Origin: JALYGJ01 sp963781705
GTDB taxonomy: Bacteria > Chloroflexota > Limnocylindria > Limnocylindrales > CSP1-4
Length of the DNA: 64,000 nucleotides
Direction of reading: 5' to 3'
Assembly: GCA_963781705.1 (NCBI GenBank)
Contig: CAWAGP010000010.1
Coordinates: 930,001-994,000, forward strand
Position 1 is the stretch's first letter; every line of letters begins with the position of its first letter. A program made the translations under genes and the position numbers. The notes below the pieces were generated by a model. The model was given only the letters and a program-made list of their open reading frames with translations. It did not search any database and was not told the origin of the DNA. Shown here piece after piece: positions 28,983 through 36,581 of this stretch.

Positions 28983-29209
28983 GGCCGGGTCACCGCTGCG
29001 TAGCGGTACTCGAACAGCCGGCCGGTGCCCTTCTCCTCGACGACGTAGCCATATTTGCGCATGCCCATCAGCCAGACCATCACCTCGGTCTCCGGCAGGC
29101 TGCCGGCGGCCGCCAGCTCGGGCACCGTCAACGGGCCGCTGGCGAGCAGCGCGAGCAGGCGATCACGCATGAGCGGCTCCTCGCGGATCACTTCGCGGAC
29201 GTCGCGCAT
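28979..29209 (-). CDS. small winged-helix protein in the Hdr operon
   Basis: A 76-residue protein starting MRDVREVIREEP and containing LLALLASGPLTVPELAAAGSLPETEVMVWLMGMRKYGYVVEEKG, a classic winged helix-turn-helix (helix-turn-helix then beta wing). It sits between hdrA and hdrC, overlapping both neighbours. It could be an autoregulator, or a structural subunit using the fold for protein contact; nothing in the sequence decides. I would not give it a name. Confidence 0.75.
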   Translation of the reverse strand: MRDVREVIREEPLMRDRLLALLASGPLTVPELAAAGSLPETEVMVWLMGMRKYGYVVEEKGTGRLFEYRYAAVTRP

Positions 29210-30918
29210 CACGTCCTCCCCGCGGTCAGCAGGCCTATGATCGCGCCCTTGATCTGGGCGTCGGTGTAGCCCAGCAGGTCGATGGCTCCGGTCGGGCAGG
29301 CCGGCGCGCAAGCGCCGCAACCCTTGCAGCCGGCGGCCGAGATCGTGGCCACTCCCTGGCCGTCCCCGCCGCTCATCTGGATTGCCGAGAACGGGCACGC
29401 GGCCAGGCATTCGGCGCAGCCGTCACACGCCGTTGCGTTGACCACGGCGACCTGTGGATCGAGCGAGGCCACGCCGCGCATCAGCACACCGGCGGCCTGG
29501 GCGGCGGCCGCCAGCCCGGAAGTGACGCTCTCCGCGCCGGTCTTGGGGGACTGGCAGGTGCCGGCGATCAGGATGCCATCGACGACCGTCTCGACCGGCC
29601 GCAGCTTTGGATGGATCTCATTGAAGAAACCGTCCCGGCCGACGGGCAGCTTGAGCGTCGAGATCAGTTCGTCGTTCTGGCGCGGCACCATGCCGGTGAC
29701 CAGCACGAGCAGATCGGCCTCAAGCGTCAGCTCGGCACCGGCGGTGAGGAGATCGTGTGTCGTCACCCAAATCTTGTCGCCGTCGACCGTGACCGAGGGT
29801 GGATCGTCGTCGGCGAAACGGAGGTAGTACGAACCGTGCCGCCGAGATTCGTCGAACATGAGCTCGTTGCGCCCGTATGTCCGCAGGTCGCGATAAAGGT
29901 GGTACTGGCTGATGCCCGGATCCCGCTCGGCGGCCAGCAGCGCGGCGTGGACGGCAGCGCTGCAGCAGTAGCGCGAGCAGTAGGTGCGATCACCGGCGCG
30001 ACTGCCGACGCAGTAGATGTAGGCGATGGTCGACACGGGTTTGCCGTCGCGCAGGATCGGACCATCGGCCTGGTCGAGGAGCTGGCGGAACTGGGGCAGC
30101 GTCAGCACGCCCGGCATCCCGTAGCCGAACTCGCCGGCCGCCGGCTCGTAGTTGTCGAAGCCGGTGGCGACCACGATCTGGCCGACGGTCACCTCGTGAC
30201 GCTTCTGCGCGCTGGCGATGGCGATCTGGTAGTTGCCGTACGTGCCCGACTTGGCGACGACCTGCGCGTCGGTGAACACCGCGATCTCGGGGCGATGGGC
30301 GATCTCCGTGCGCATGCGTTCCACGAGCGCCCGTCCGTTCACTCCGCGCGGGAACATCACGCCCAGCTCCCGGACGTGGCCGCCAAGCTCGTGACTCCGC
30401 TCGATCAGGTACACACCCAGGCCCACGTCGGCGAGCGATATTGCCGCGCGCATCCCGGCCACGCCGCCGCCGATGATCGCGACCCGCTGCGTGGTCTGGA
30501 CCTCGATCGGTTCGAGCGCCTCGGTCAGGCGGGCGCGGGCGATACCGGCGTTAACCAGACGAATCGCCTTGCGCGTCGCACCGGCCGGGTCGTCGGTGTG
30601 GGTCCACGAGCACTGCTCGCGCAGGTTGACGTGGCTGACGCGATACGGGTTCACGCCGGCCCGTTCGGCCACGGCCCTGAAGGTGAACGTATGCAGCTTG
30701 GGCGAGCAGCACGCAACCACGAAGCCATCGAGTTGCTCGCGCACGACATCCTCGATCATTTCCTGCTGGTTCGTGTCTGAACAGGTGAACATCGCGTCCC
30801 TGACCACGCGCACCCCGGGCTCGTCCTTGACCGCGTCGACCACCGCGTCGGTGTCGACGTAGTCGGCGATGTTCCCGCCACATTGGCAAACGTAGACGGC
30901 AAGTCGCGGATCGCTCAT
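29209..30918 (-). CDS. HdrA-like FAD and iron-sulfur protein
   Basis: A 569-residue homologue of heterodisulfide reductase subunit A. The N-terminal HdrA domain carries cysteines at 11, 13, 46, 70/71 and 103 (VYVCQCGGNI, MFTCSDTNQ, ACCSPKLH, LREQCSW), which in HdrA bind a 4Fe-4S cluster. A Rossmann FAD domain begins VAIIGGGVAGMRAAISLADVG (about residue 146). YCSRYCCSAAVH is the internal cysteine motif of the family. Two C-terminal ferredoxin motifs follow, CDGCAECLAACP and CKGCGACAPACP. It overlaps both neighbours by 1-4 nt. HdrA proteins bifurcate or transfer electrons between FAD and partner clusters. Confidence 0.9.
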   Translation of the reverse strand: MSDPRLAVYVCQCGGNIADYVDTDAVVDAVKDEPGVRVVRDAMFTCSDTNQQEMIEDVVREQLDGFVVACCSPKLHTFTFRAVAERAGVNPYRVSHVNLREQCSWTHTDDPAGATRKAIRLVNAGIARARLTEALEPIEVQTTQRVAIIGGGVAGMRAAISLADVGLGVYLIERSHELGGHVRELGVMFPRGVNGRALVERMRTEIAHRPEIAVFTDAQVVAKSGTYGNYQIAIASAQKRHEVTVGQIVVATGFDNYEPAAGEFGYGMPGVLTLPQFRQLLDQADGPILRDGKPVSTIAYIYCVGSRAGDRTYCSRYCCSAAVHAALLAAERDPGISQYHLYRDLRTYGRNELMFDESRRHGSYYLRFADDDPPSVTVDGDKIWVTTHDLLTAGAELTLEADLLVLVTGMVPRQNDELISTLKLPVGRDGFFNEIHPKLRPVETVVDGILIAGTCQSPKTGAESVTSGLAAAAQAAGVLMRGVASLDPQVAVVNATACDGCAECLAACPFSAIQMSGGDGQGVATISAAGCKGCGACAPACPTGAIDLLGYTDAQIKGAIIGLLTAGRT

Positions 30919-33626
30919 GTCAGCGCCTTGTGCTGCTCGAGATGGGCGGCCACCTGGATCGCCGCGGCTCCCGCGTGCAGGATCGACTCTGGAATATCGC
31001 GCGGCCCGCTGACCGCCCCGGCCACGAACACGCCGGGCAGGCTGGTGGCTGCCGGGCTGAAGTCCTCGTCCACCTCATCGACGTAGTGGAAGGCGTCCTG
31101 CGCCGGGCCATCGTCGGCGAACAGCCGGTCCACGTCGCGGTTCGGCTGGACGCCGACGGCCAAGACCACCAGGTCGTACTCGGCCTCGGTAATCACGCCG
31201 CCGTGGTCGATGTCCTCGTAGCGCAGCACAAGGTTGCCTTCCTCGGTCTGCCGGATCGCCGCGATGCGGCCCTTGTTGAAAGTCACGCCCATGCCCTTCG
31301 ACTGCTCGAAGAACTCGTCGTAGCCCTTGCCGACGGCGCGGATGTCGACGTAGTGAACCGTCACTTCGGCGAAGCGCAGGACACCCATGATCAACTGGTT
31401 CTGCTTGAGCGAGTACATGCAGCAGAACTTCGAGCAGAGCGGGTTGCCGACGCTTTCGTCGCGCGAGCCGGTACACATGACATAGGCGATGCGTTGCGGG
31501 ATCTTGCCGTCGCTCGGCCGCATCACGCTGGGATACGGCCGCGTGGGCGACAGGAGCCGCTCCATCTGCATGCCGGTGATCACGTTCGGGAAGCGTCCGT
31601 AGCCGTACTGCGGTTTCGCGTCCGCGGGAAACAGCCGGTAACCGGTCGCAACCACGACCGCCCCTACTTCGATCAAACTGTCCTCGCCGCGGGCGCTCAG
31701 GTCGATGGCGTTGGCCGGGCAGGCCGACAGGCACTGGCCGCATTCCGAGCAAACGCCGCAGTCGAGGCAGCGCCCGGCGGCTGTGCGCGCCTCCTCCTCC
31801 GTGATCGACGACTCGAGCCGGGTGAAATCACCCGGCGCGCTGGTCACTGCGGGGGGTGCGAGTTCCGGCTCGCGCCGGGCGTAGGCCTCTTGCCGCGCAA
31901 GCACCTCGCTCCTGTCCACCACCGCGAGCCGATCGTCGAGCGGCGCGAAGGAGTCAAGTGTCAGCCCTTCCAGCCAGCGATCAATCATGTAAGCCGCGCG
32001 CCTGCCTTGGCCGACCGCATGGGCGATGTCGCTCGCGCCGGTCACCACGTCGCCGGCCGCGAACAGCCACTCGGGTGTGCCATGCAGGGTCAGCGGATCC
32101 ACCGCGGCGGTCCCGTCCATTGCCGACTGAAGGGTTCCCGAGAACTCATCCACCGACGGGCCTAGCCCCACGGCGCAGATGACGAGGTCGCAGGCCATCT
32201 CGAAGTCGCTGCCGACGACTGGCTCGGGCCGGTAGCGTCCGGATTCGTCTGGCTCGCCGGCGACCATGCGCTGGCAGTGCAGCGCTGTCACCTGGCCGAG
32301 CTCGTTGCCGATCGCCTCGATCGGAGCGACGTGGCAGATGATCTCGACGCCTTCGACGAATGCGTCGTCAACCTCGTGCTGGTGGGCCGGCATCTCCGAG
32401 CGATCGCGCCGGTAGGCGATCACGGTTTGGCGCGCCCCAAGGCGGAGTGCTGTGCGCGCGGCGTCGATGGCCACGTTGCCGCCGCCGACGATGACAACGC
32501 GCTTGCCCGTGAGATCGGGGGCTCGAGCCTCGCGCACGCGGCGCAGGAAGTCGAGGCCCGGCTCGACCCCGTCGAGCTCCTCGCCCGACGCGCCGAGCAC
32601 CCGCGAGCACGGCGTCCCAGTGGCTACCAGGACCGCATCGAAGCCGTCCGCCTTCAGGGCCGCCAGGTCATCAATCGGCGAGTCGGTCGAAATTGTCACG
32701 CCGATGGCGGTCAGGTTGGCGACGTCCCGGTCGACGACCTCGGCCGGCAACCGGTAGGCGGGGATTGCCTGGCGCAGGAAGCCGCCCGGTTGGGCGGCCG
32801 CTTCGAAGATGCGCACGGCATACCCGGCGCGCGCCAGGTGCCAGGCCGCGGTCAGACCTGCCGGCCCTGAGCCGACAATCGCTACCCGTTTCCCGTTCGC
32901 CGGCGCCGCAGTCGCAGCCGGTTCGTCGGCGTGCGCATAGTGACGCTCGGCGACGAACCGCTTCAGCCGGCGGATGGCCACCGCGCCTTCGAGCTCGCCC
33001 CGGGTGCATGCGCTTTCGCACGGCGCATAACAGGCGGCGCCGAGCGTGCCGACGAGCGGCGTGGCCTCGAGGATCAGTTGGAACGCCTCCTCGAAGCGCC
33101 CGGCGCGGACGAGGGAGACGTAGCCGTGCGCCTTGATGCCGGCCGGGCAGGCGTCAGTACACGGCGAAGTGCCTGGTCGCTCGATCAAGGCCTTCTGCGG
33201 GATTGCCTGCGGATAGGCGATGTAGGCGGCGCGCCTGGCGACCATTCCGCCATTCCATTCATCCGGCACCGCGACCGTGCAGGCTTCCTCGCACTGGCGG
33301 CAGCCGGTGCACGCGGCGAGATCGACGTAGCGCGGCCTGTGGCGGAGCTCGGCGTGGAAGCGGCCGTAGCCGTTGCTGGTGATGCCGCCGACCTCGGCAT
33401 CGGTCAGCACCGTCACGTTGCGATGGTGGGCGGTCGCGGCCATCTTCGGCGTGGCGATGCAACTCGCGCAGTCGAGTGTTGGGAATACCTTGCTCAGCAG
33501 GACCATTCGGCCGCCGATGCTCGGTTCCTTCTCGGCGACCAGCACGCGATAACCCATGTCGCCGAGCTTCAGGGCCAATTCCATGCCGCCGATGCCGCTG
33601 CCGACGACCAGCACGTCGTAGTCCAT
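30915..33626 (-). CDS. HdrA-GltD-HdrA fusion flavoprotein
   Basis: A 903-residue composite. Residues 1-115 are the first half of an HdrA (GSGIGGMELALKLGD FAD loop, CASC, and a ferredoxin motif with Cys 106, 109, 112, 116). Residues about 150-555 are a GltD-like NAD(P)H:acceptor module: CTDACPAG and CYAPCESACTRG cluster cysteines (156, 160, 199, 203, 207), VGSGPAGLTAAWHLARAGY for FAD near 250, VVIVGGGNVAIDAARTA for NAD(P) near 378 and the GDVVTGASDIAHAVGQGR flavin closure. Residues about 615-903 resume HdrA with CLDCGVCSECGQCLSACP and CTGSRD...CSKFCC. The module insertion suggests NAD(P)H feeds or drains the Hdr complex. It follows the mvhD-like gene with a 1 nt overlap. Confidence 0.88.
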   Translation of the reverse strand: MDYDVLVVGSGIGGMELALKLGDMGYRVLVAEKEPSIGGRMVLLSKVFPTLDCASCIATPKMAATAHHRNVTVLTDAEVGGITSNGYGRFHAELRHRPRYVDLAACTGCRQCEEACTVAVPDEWNGGMVARRAAYIAYPQAIPQKALIERPGTSPCTDACPAGIKAHGYVSLVRAGRFEEAFQLILEATPLVGTLGAACYAPCESACTRGELEGAVAIRRLKRFVAERHYAHADEPAATAAPANGKRVAIVGSGPAGLTAAWHLARAGYAVRIFEAAAQPGGFLRQAIPAYRLPAEVVDRDVANLTAIGVTISTDSPIDDLAALKADGFDAVLVATGTPCSRVLGASGEELDGVEPGLDFLRRVREARAPDLTGKRVVIVGGGNVAIDAARTALRLGARQTVIAYRRDRSEMPAHQHEVDDAFVEGVEIICHVAPIEAIGNELGQVTALHCQRMVAGEPDESGRYRPEPVVGSDFEMACDLVICAVGLGPSVDEFSGTLQSAMDGTAAVDPLTLHGTPEWLFAAGDVVTGASDIAHAVGQGRRAAYMIDRWLEGLTLDSFAPLDDRLAVVDRSEVLARQEAYARREPELAPPAVTSAPGDFTRLESSITEEEARTAAGRCLDCGVCSECGQCLSACPANAIDLSARGEDSLIEVGAVVVATGYRLFPADAKPQYGYGRFPNVITGMQMERLLSPTRPYPSVMRPSDGKIPQRIAYVMCTGSRDESVGNPLCSKFCCMYSLKQNQLIMGVLRFAEVTVHYVDIRAVGKGYDEFFEQSKGMGVTFNKGRIAAIRQTEEGNLVLRYEDIDHGGVITEAEYDLVVLAVGVQPNRDVDRLFADDGPAQDAFHYVDEVDEDFSPAATSLPGVFVAGAVSGPRDIPESILHAGAAAIQVAAHLEQHKALT

Positions 33627-34027
33627 CAGGCCGCTACCTTCAGGGTCGTGAGCGTCGCGCTGAATTCGCGAATCTGGCGAGTGAACGACTCGGCGCAGAC
33701 CGAGCAGATGGCGGCCATCTTGACGCGTTGATCGTCGAGCCCGTGTTCGACAAGAAGATCCTGCGCCTTGAGCATGATCTGCGCCGATCGCTTGCTGCAG
33801 TCAGGCAGGTAGGGGCATTCGTCGCCGTCGGCGGCGATGAATACGCCGTCGAAACCCTGCTCGAGCGCGAACAGGATCCAGTCCGGCCTGATCGCGCTCG
33901 TGCACGGAAGACTGATCACGACCACCTCTGGCGAGTAGTGCATGTGCAGACTGCCCGCCAGGTCGATGCCCGGGTCAGAGATCGCGTTGGTCGAGAAGAC
34001 GAGCACCTGCGGCTGCCGCTCGGCCAT
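33626..34027 (-). CDS. MvhD/FlpD-like hydrogenase iron-sulfur subunit, atypical
   Basis: A 133-residue protein resembling MvhD, which passes electrons between a hydrogenase or dehydrogenase and HdrA. The fold markers RPDWILFALEQGFDGVFIAADGDECPYLPDC and DQRVKMAAICSVCAESF are present, giving Cys 42, 71, 77, 108 and 111. The N-terminal CxxC of canonical MvhD (CNWC) is replaced by STNAIS, so the 2Fe-2S site must differ. No hydrogenase gene is nearby. ATG 34027 is the most likely start; it lies 37 nt after tusA. Confidence 0.78.
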   Translation of the reverse strand: MAERQPQVLVFSTNAISDPGIDLAGSLHMHYSPEVVVISLPCTSAIRPDWILFALEQGFDGVFIAADGDECPYLPDCSKRSAQIMLKAQDLLVEHGLDDQRVKMAAICSVCAESFTRQIREFSATLTTLKVAA

Positions 34028-34064
34028 GGCTATACCCACTTCGTGCTGGACCGTTACCTGCCGC

Positions 34065-34331
34065 TTACTTGCCGCGGCGGATGAACAGCCGGTCGTAGCC
34101 GCGTGCCGGGATCGCGCCGAGGAATTCATGGCCCGCCAGCTCGGTCCAGTAGCCCATGTCTTCCTTGGTCTGCGAGTCACCGGACCAGAGCTCCATGACC
34201 TCGCCCACGGCGATGCCGTTCATCGCCTTCTTGGCTTCGATCATGGGGCCTGGGCAGGCCACGCCGCGCGCGTCGACGATCGTCGTCTCGCCGAGGCTGG
34301 TCAGGTCTACGTCGGTCAGTGCCGTCGCCAT
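34065..34331 (-). CDS. tusA: TusA-family sulfur carrier protein
   Basis: An 88-residue protein with the sulfurtransferase motif DARGVACPGPMIEAKKAM: the CPGP Cys (about residue 27) carries persulfide sulfur. TusA-like proteins deliver sulfur within the cytoplasm, and in sulfur-oxidising bacteria they feed Hdr-like complexes. A clear AGGAGG sequence precedes the ATG. It follows dsrE by 9 nt. Confidence 0.9.
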   Translation of the reverse strand: MATALTDVDLTSLGETTIVDARGVACPGPMIEAKKAMNGIAVGEVMELWSGDSQTKEDMGYWTELAGHEFLGAIPARGYDRLFIRRGK

Positions 34332-34340
34332 GGTGTCCTC

Positions 34341-34709
34341 CTAGTACACGAGCGCGTTAGTTGCCGATGCGACCTCGGCCACGAACCGGCCCGCGGTGAC
34401 GACGTGGGCGCCCTCGACGAGGTCGACCTCCGGGATCCCACGACTCTTGATGCACGGTGCGCAGACGAGGAATTCGCCGCCGAACTCGCGGATGGTCTTG
34501 AGCAGCTCGGCCAGCGGCTTGAACTCGGGTGCGGTCACCGTTTCGGCGACGCCGCACCTGACCAGCTCGACGCCCTCGCCCTGAAAGCCCATCACCACCG
34601 CGACATCAGCAGAGGCGGCGGCCCCGGCCATGACGAATGGAATCGTCGCCATCTCCGGATGGTCCGGGCCGTGCGTGCACATGATCACAAGCTTCTTGCT
34701 GTCAGCCAT
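34341..34709 (-). CDS. DsrE-family sulfurtransferase-like protein
   Basis: First gene of the operon. A 122-residue DsrE/DsrF-like protein: LVIMCTHGPDHPEMATIPFVMAGAAASAD at the N-terminus is the typical opening, and LVCAPCIKSRGI provides a conserved Cys pair near residue 85 that can carry sulfur. Start ATG 34709 has AGGAGG 7-12 nt upstream; the in-frame ATG at 34730 would lack such a site. DsrE proteins exchange sulfur with TusA. Confidence 0.88.
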   Translation of the reverse strand: MADSKKLVIMCTHGPDHPEMATIPFVMAGAAASADVAVVMGFQGEGVELVRCGVAETVTAPEFKPLAELLKTIREFGGEFLVCAPCIKSRGIPEVDLVEGAHVVTAGRFVAEVASATNALVY

Positions 34710-34745
34710 TGAGTAGCCTCCTGGACGCATTGACTACGCCCGACG

Positions 34746-34756
34746 GAGACCGTCTC
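34746..34756. promoter_or_regulatory. inverted repeat GAGAC-C-GTCTC in the dsrE/regulator intergenic region
   Basis: A perfect 5+5 bp inverted repeat lies 37 nt upstream of the dsrE start, just upstream of a weak TAGTCA box (minus strand, 34731-34726). It could be an operator for the divergent Crp/Fnr-type regulator, but it does not match the classical Fnr or Crp consensus. Confidence 0.3.
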
Positions 34757-34852
34757 GCATCGGGCACCCCACTTCGCGATTCACGCTACCCGGGCCTGTC
34801 AGTGCCCGGCGGAACAGAGGCAGCGGGCACGGCCCCATTTGGGCGGCGTGAA

Positions 34853-34858
34853 TACGAT
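34853..34858 (+). promoter_or_regulatory. possible -10 box for the Crp/Fnr-type gene
   Basis: TACGAT lies 24 nt before the ATG at 34883. No obvious -35 element or ribosome site. Confidence 0.3.
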
Positions 34859-34882
34859 GCAAGGCTGCGAAGATGAGCACAG

Positions 34883-35596
34883 ATGGCTGACGCCGAGGCT
34901 CTCAGAAGGAACAAGCTGCTGGCCACGCTGCCGGTGGCGATACTGGACAGCGTCGCTGCGCGGGTAACGGTCCGCACCGCCGCCCGCAGCCAGATCGTCT
35001 ACTGGTCCGGCCAGCAGATGGATAGCGTCACGTTTCCGCTCAACGGCCTGTTCTCCTTCGTGGTCACCGATCCACTGGGCAGCTTCACCTCGATTGCGAC
35101 GGTGGGCCGCGAGGGGGCGATGGAGATTGCGCCCGCCCTGGGCTCGGTCCCCGCGCCGACGGAGATCGTCTGCCTTATCGGCGGCGACGTCGCCCAGATG
35201 TCGACCGACGACCTGCGCGGCCTGCTCGACAGCAGCCCGCCGTTTCGGACGTCGATCTTCCGCTACCTGGGCGCCCGATTCGTCGACTGCGTGCAGGTTT
35301 CTGCCTGCCATCGGCTGCATCCCATCGAGGCGCGAATGGCGAGGTGCCTACTCACCACCCGGGACCGCATCGAGCGTGATGAGTTTCCATGCACGCACGA
35401 GCTGCTGGCCGGGTTGCTGGGGGCGTCGCGCCCCAAAGTGACGCTCGCGCTGGCGGCGATGGAGCAGGCCGGCAGCATCGTGCACACGCGGGGGTTGGTC
35501 CGGATCCTTGATCCGGTCGCACTCGAGGCCATGACCTGTGGCTGTTACACGACGATCCGCAACGCGTTCCTGGCCACGCAGGCACCGCCGTACTGA
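34883..35596 (+). CDS. Crp/Fnr-family transcriptional regulator
   Basis: A 237-residue regulator with an N-terminal cyclic-nucleotide-binding-like beta barrel (about residues 10-125; IVYWSGQQMDSVTFPLNGLFSFV and SIATVGREGAMEIAP) and a C-terminal winged helix near 155-225 (PCTHELLAGLLGASRPKVTLALAAMEQAGSIVHTRGLVRILD). The N-terminus lacks the Fnr Cys cluster, so iron-sulfur oxygen sensing is not indicated; the ligand is unknown. It is divergent from the dsrE-tusA-Hdr operon and is the natural candidate regulator of it. Confidence 0.88.
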   Translation: MADAEALRRNKLLATLPVAILDSVAARVTVRTAARSQIVYWSGQQMDSVTFPLNGLFSFVVTDPLGSFTSIATVGREGAMEIAPALGSVPAPTEIVCLIGGDVAQMSTDDLRGLLDSSPPFRTSIFRYLGARFVDCVQVSACHRLHPIEARMARCLLTTRDRIERDEFPCTHELLAGLLGASRPKVTLALAAMEQAGSIVHTRGLVRILDPVALEAMTCGCYTTIRNAFLATQAPPY

Positions 35597-35628
35597 CCTG
35601 GCTGCCTGATCGGCCGCCGCGACCTAGG

Positions 35629-35634
35629 TAGCAT
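35629..35634 (+). promoter_or_regulatory. -10 box directly upstream of tRNA-Leu(TAA)
   Basis: TAGCAT ends exactly 7 nt before the first base of the mature tRNA, implying that transcription may start at the mature 5' end without RNase P trimming. Confidence 0.45.
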
Positions 35635-35641
35635 CTGCCCG

Positions 35642-35727
<86 letters not shown>

Positions 35728-35844
35728 CCATTGGCCGAACGGCTGATGTGCCTGATGACCCAGAGCTGCTGCTTCCTGGTCAGCGAGTGGTGATGGTCGC
35801 CGCTCTCGCGATTCGGACCATTCGGCACTTGCGCGCCTCTCGGG

Positions 35845-35880
35845 CTTGCCGACCCTAACGGCACAAGGGCAATCGGCAAG
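35845..35880 (+). promoter_or_regulatory. 8-bp inverted repeat before the secreted-protein gene
   Basis: CTTGCCGA (35845-35852) and TCGGCAAG (35873-35880) are perfect inverted repeats with 20 nt between, ending just before the AGGGAG ribosome site of the next gene. As RNA it could form a stem that influences translation; as DNA it could be an operator. Confidence 0.4.
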
Positions 35881-35893
35881 AGGGAGCTTGGCT

Positions 35894-36481
35894 ATGAAGC
35901 GACGCTGGTTCATTGCTTCCAGGCCGGGGCGAGCGGCTGTGGCCGCGACGGCCATGTTCATGATTGCGCTGCTCTCTTCGGGGCCCGTGCTTGCCGACAC
36001 GGATATCGGCACGAGTGGCGTCGTGGGAGTGCACTCGCTCGTCGACACGCACTCCAAGGCGGGCGTCACCTGCCGCTACAACGCCGCCGTGCTCAAGTAT
36101 GTCGACGTGCGCCCTCCGCGCATGCGGGCGGCAAGCGGCCGTCAGAAGGTAGCTTGGCGGTTCGCCGTAGTTCGGACAAGGATCCCGTATCCCGGGCCGA
36201 CGACCGTGAAGACGACATACACCAGCCCATGGCAGAGCGTCTGGGCAACGACGACAAAGAACGCCCGCTTCAGTACGAAGACAATCAACGTAACCATCCC
36301 GCGCGATGGTCGAGCGGGTGGCGTGGAGTACAGCTACGTCGTAAACGTCGAGATGGTCTGGTATCAGTCGAATGGCCGGATCACGGGTAGGTCGACACAC
36401 CGCGTCGACAACTACCGTTGGGTGGTTGGGACGTGGGCACAGACCGATCACACGCCGTGTGACGGATGGGTGGCGGCGTAG
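35894..36481 (+). CDS. secreted protein of unknown function
   Basis: A 195-residue protein I do not recognise. It begins MKRRWFIASRPGRAAVAATAMFMIALLSSGPVLA with a basic start, hydrophobic core and A-x-A-like cleavage site near residue 34. The RRWFI sequence fits an RR-x-F-[LI] twin-arginine pattern, so Tat export is possible. The mature part has only two cysteines (TCRYN near the start, TPCDGW at the end), which could form a disulfide, and alternates short hydrophobic and Thr/Arg-rich stretches as in a beta domain. By eye it is less GC-rich than its neighbours. It lies between tRNA-Leu(TAA) and a decayed copy of the tRNA 3' end. Confidence 0.75.
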   Translation: MKRRWFIASRPGRAAVAATAMFMIALLSSGPVLADTDIGTSGVVGVHSLVDTHSKAGVTCRYNAAVLKYVDVRPPRMRAASGRQKVAWRFAVVRTRIPYPGPTTVKTTYTSPWQSVWATTTKNARFSTKTINVTIPRDGRAGGVEYSYVVNVEMVWYQSNGRITGRSTHRVDNYRWVVGTWAQTDHTPCDGWVAA

Positions 36482-36524
36482 ACGAGAGGTCGCTCGGACG
36501 GCAACGCCTATAGCAACGGCGGCG

Positions 36525-36563
36525 GCAAGCGCGTGTGATTTCGAATCTCACCGTCGGCACGAC
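36525..36563 (+). repeat. decayed copy of the tRNA-Leu 3' end, presumptive attachment site copy 2
   Basis: 35 of 39 bases match the end of tRNA-Leu(TAA), in the same orientation, but the acceptor strand has substitutions and the CCA reads CGA. No 5' half accompanies it. It looks like the distal junction of an old tRNA-targeted insertion. Confidence 0.6.
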
Positions 36564-36581
36564 AGGCGTGCCGGCCACGCG

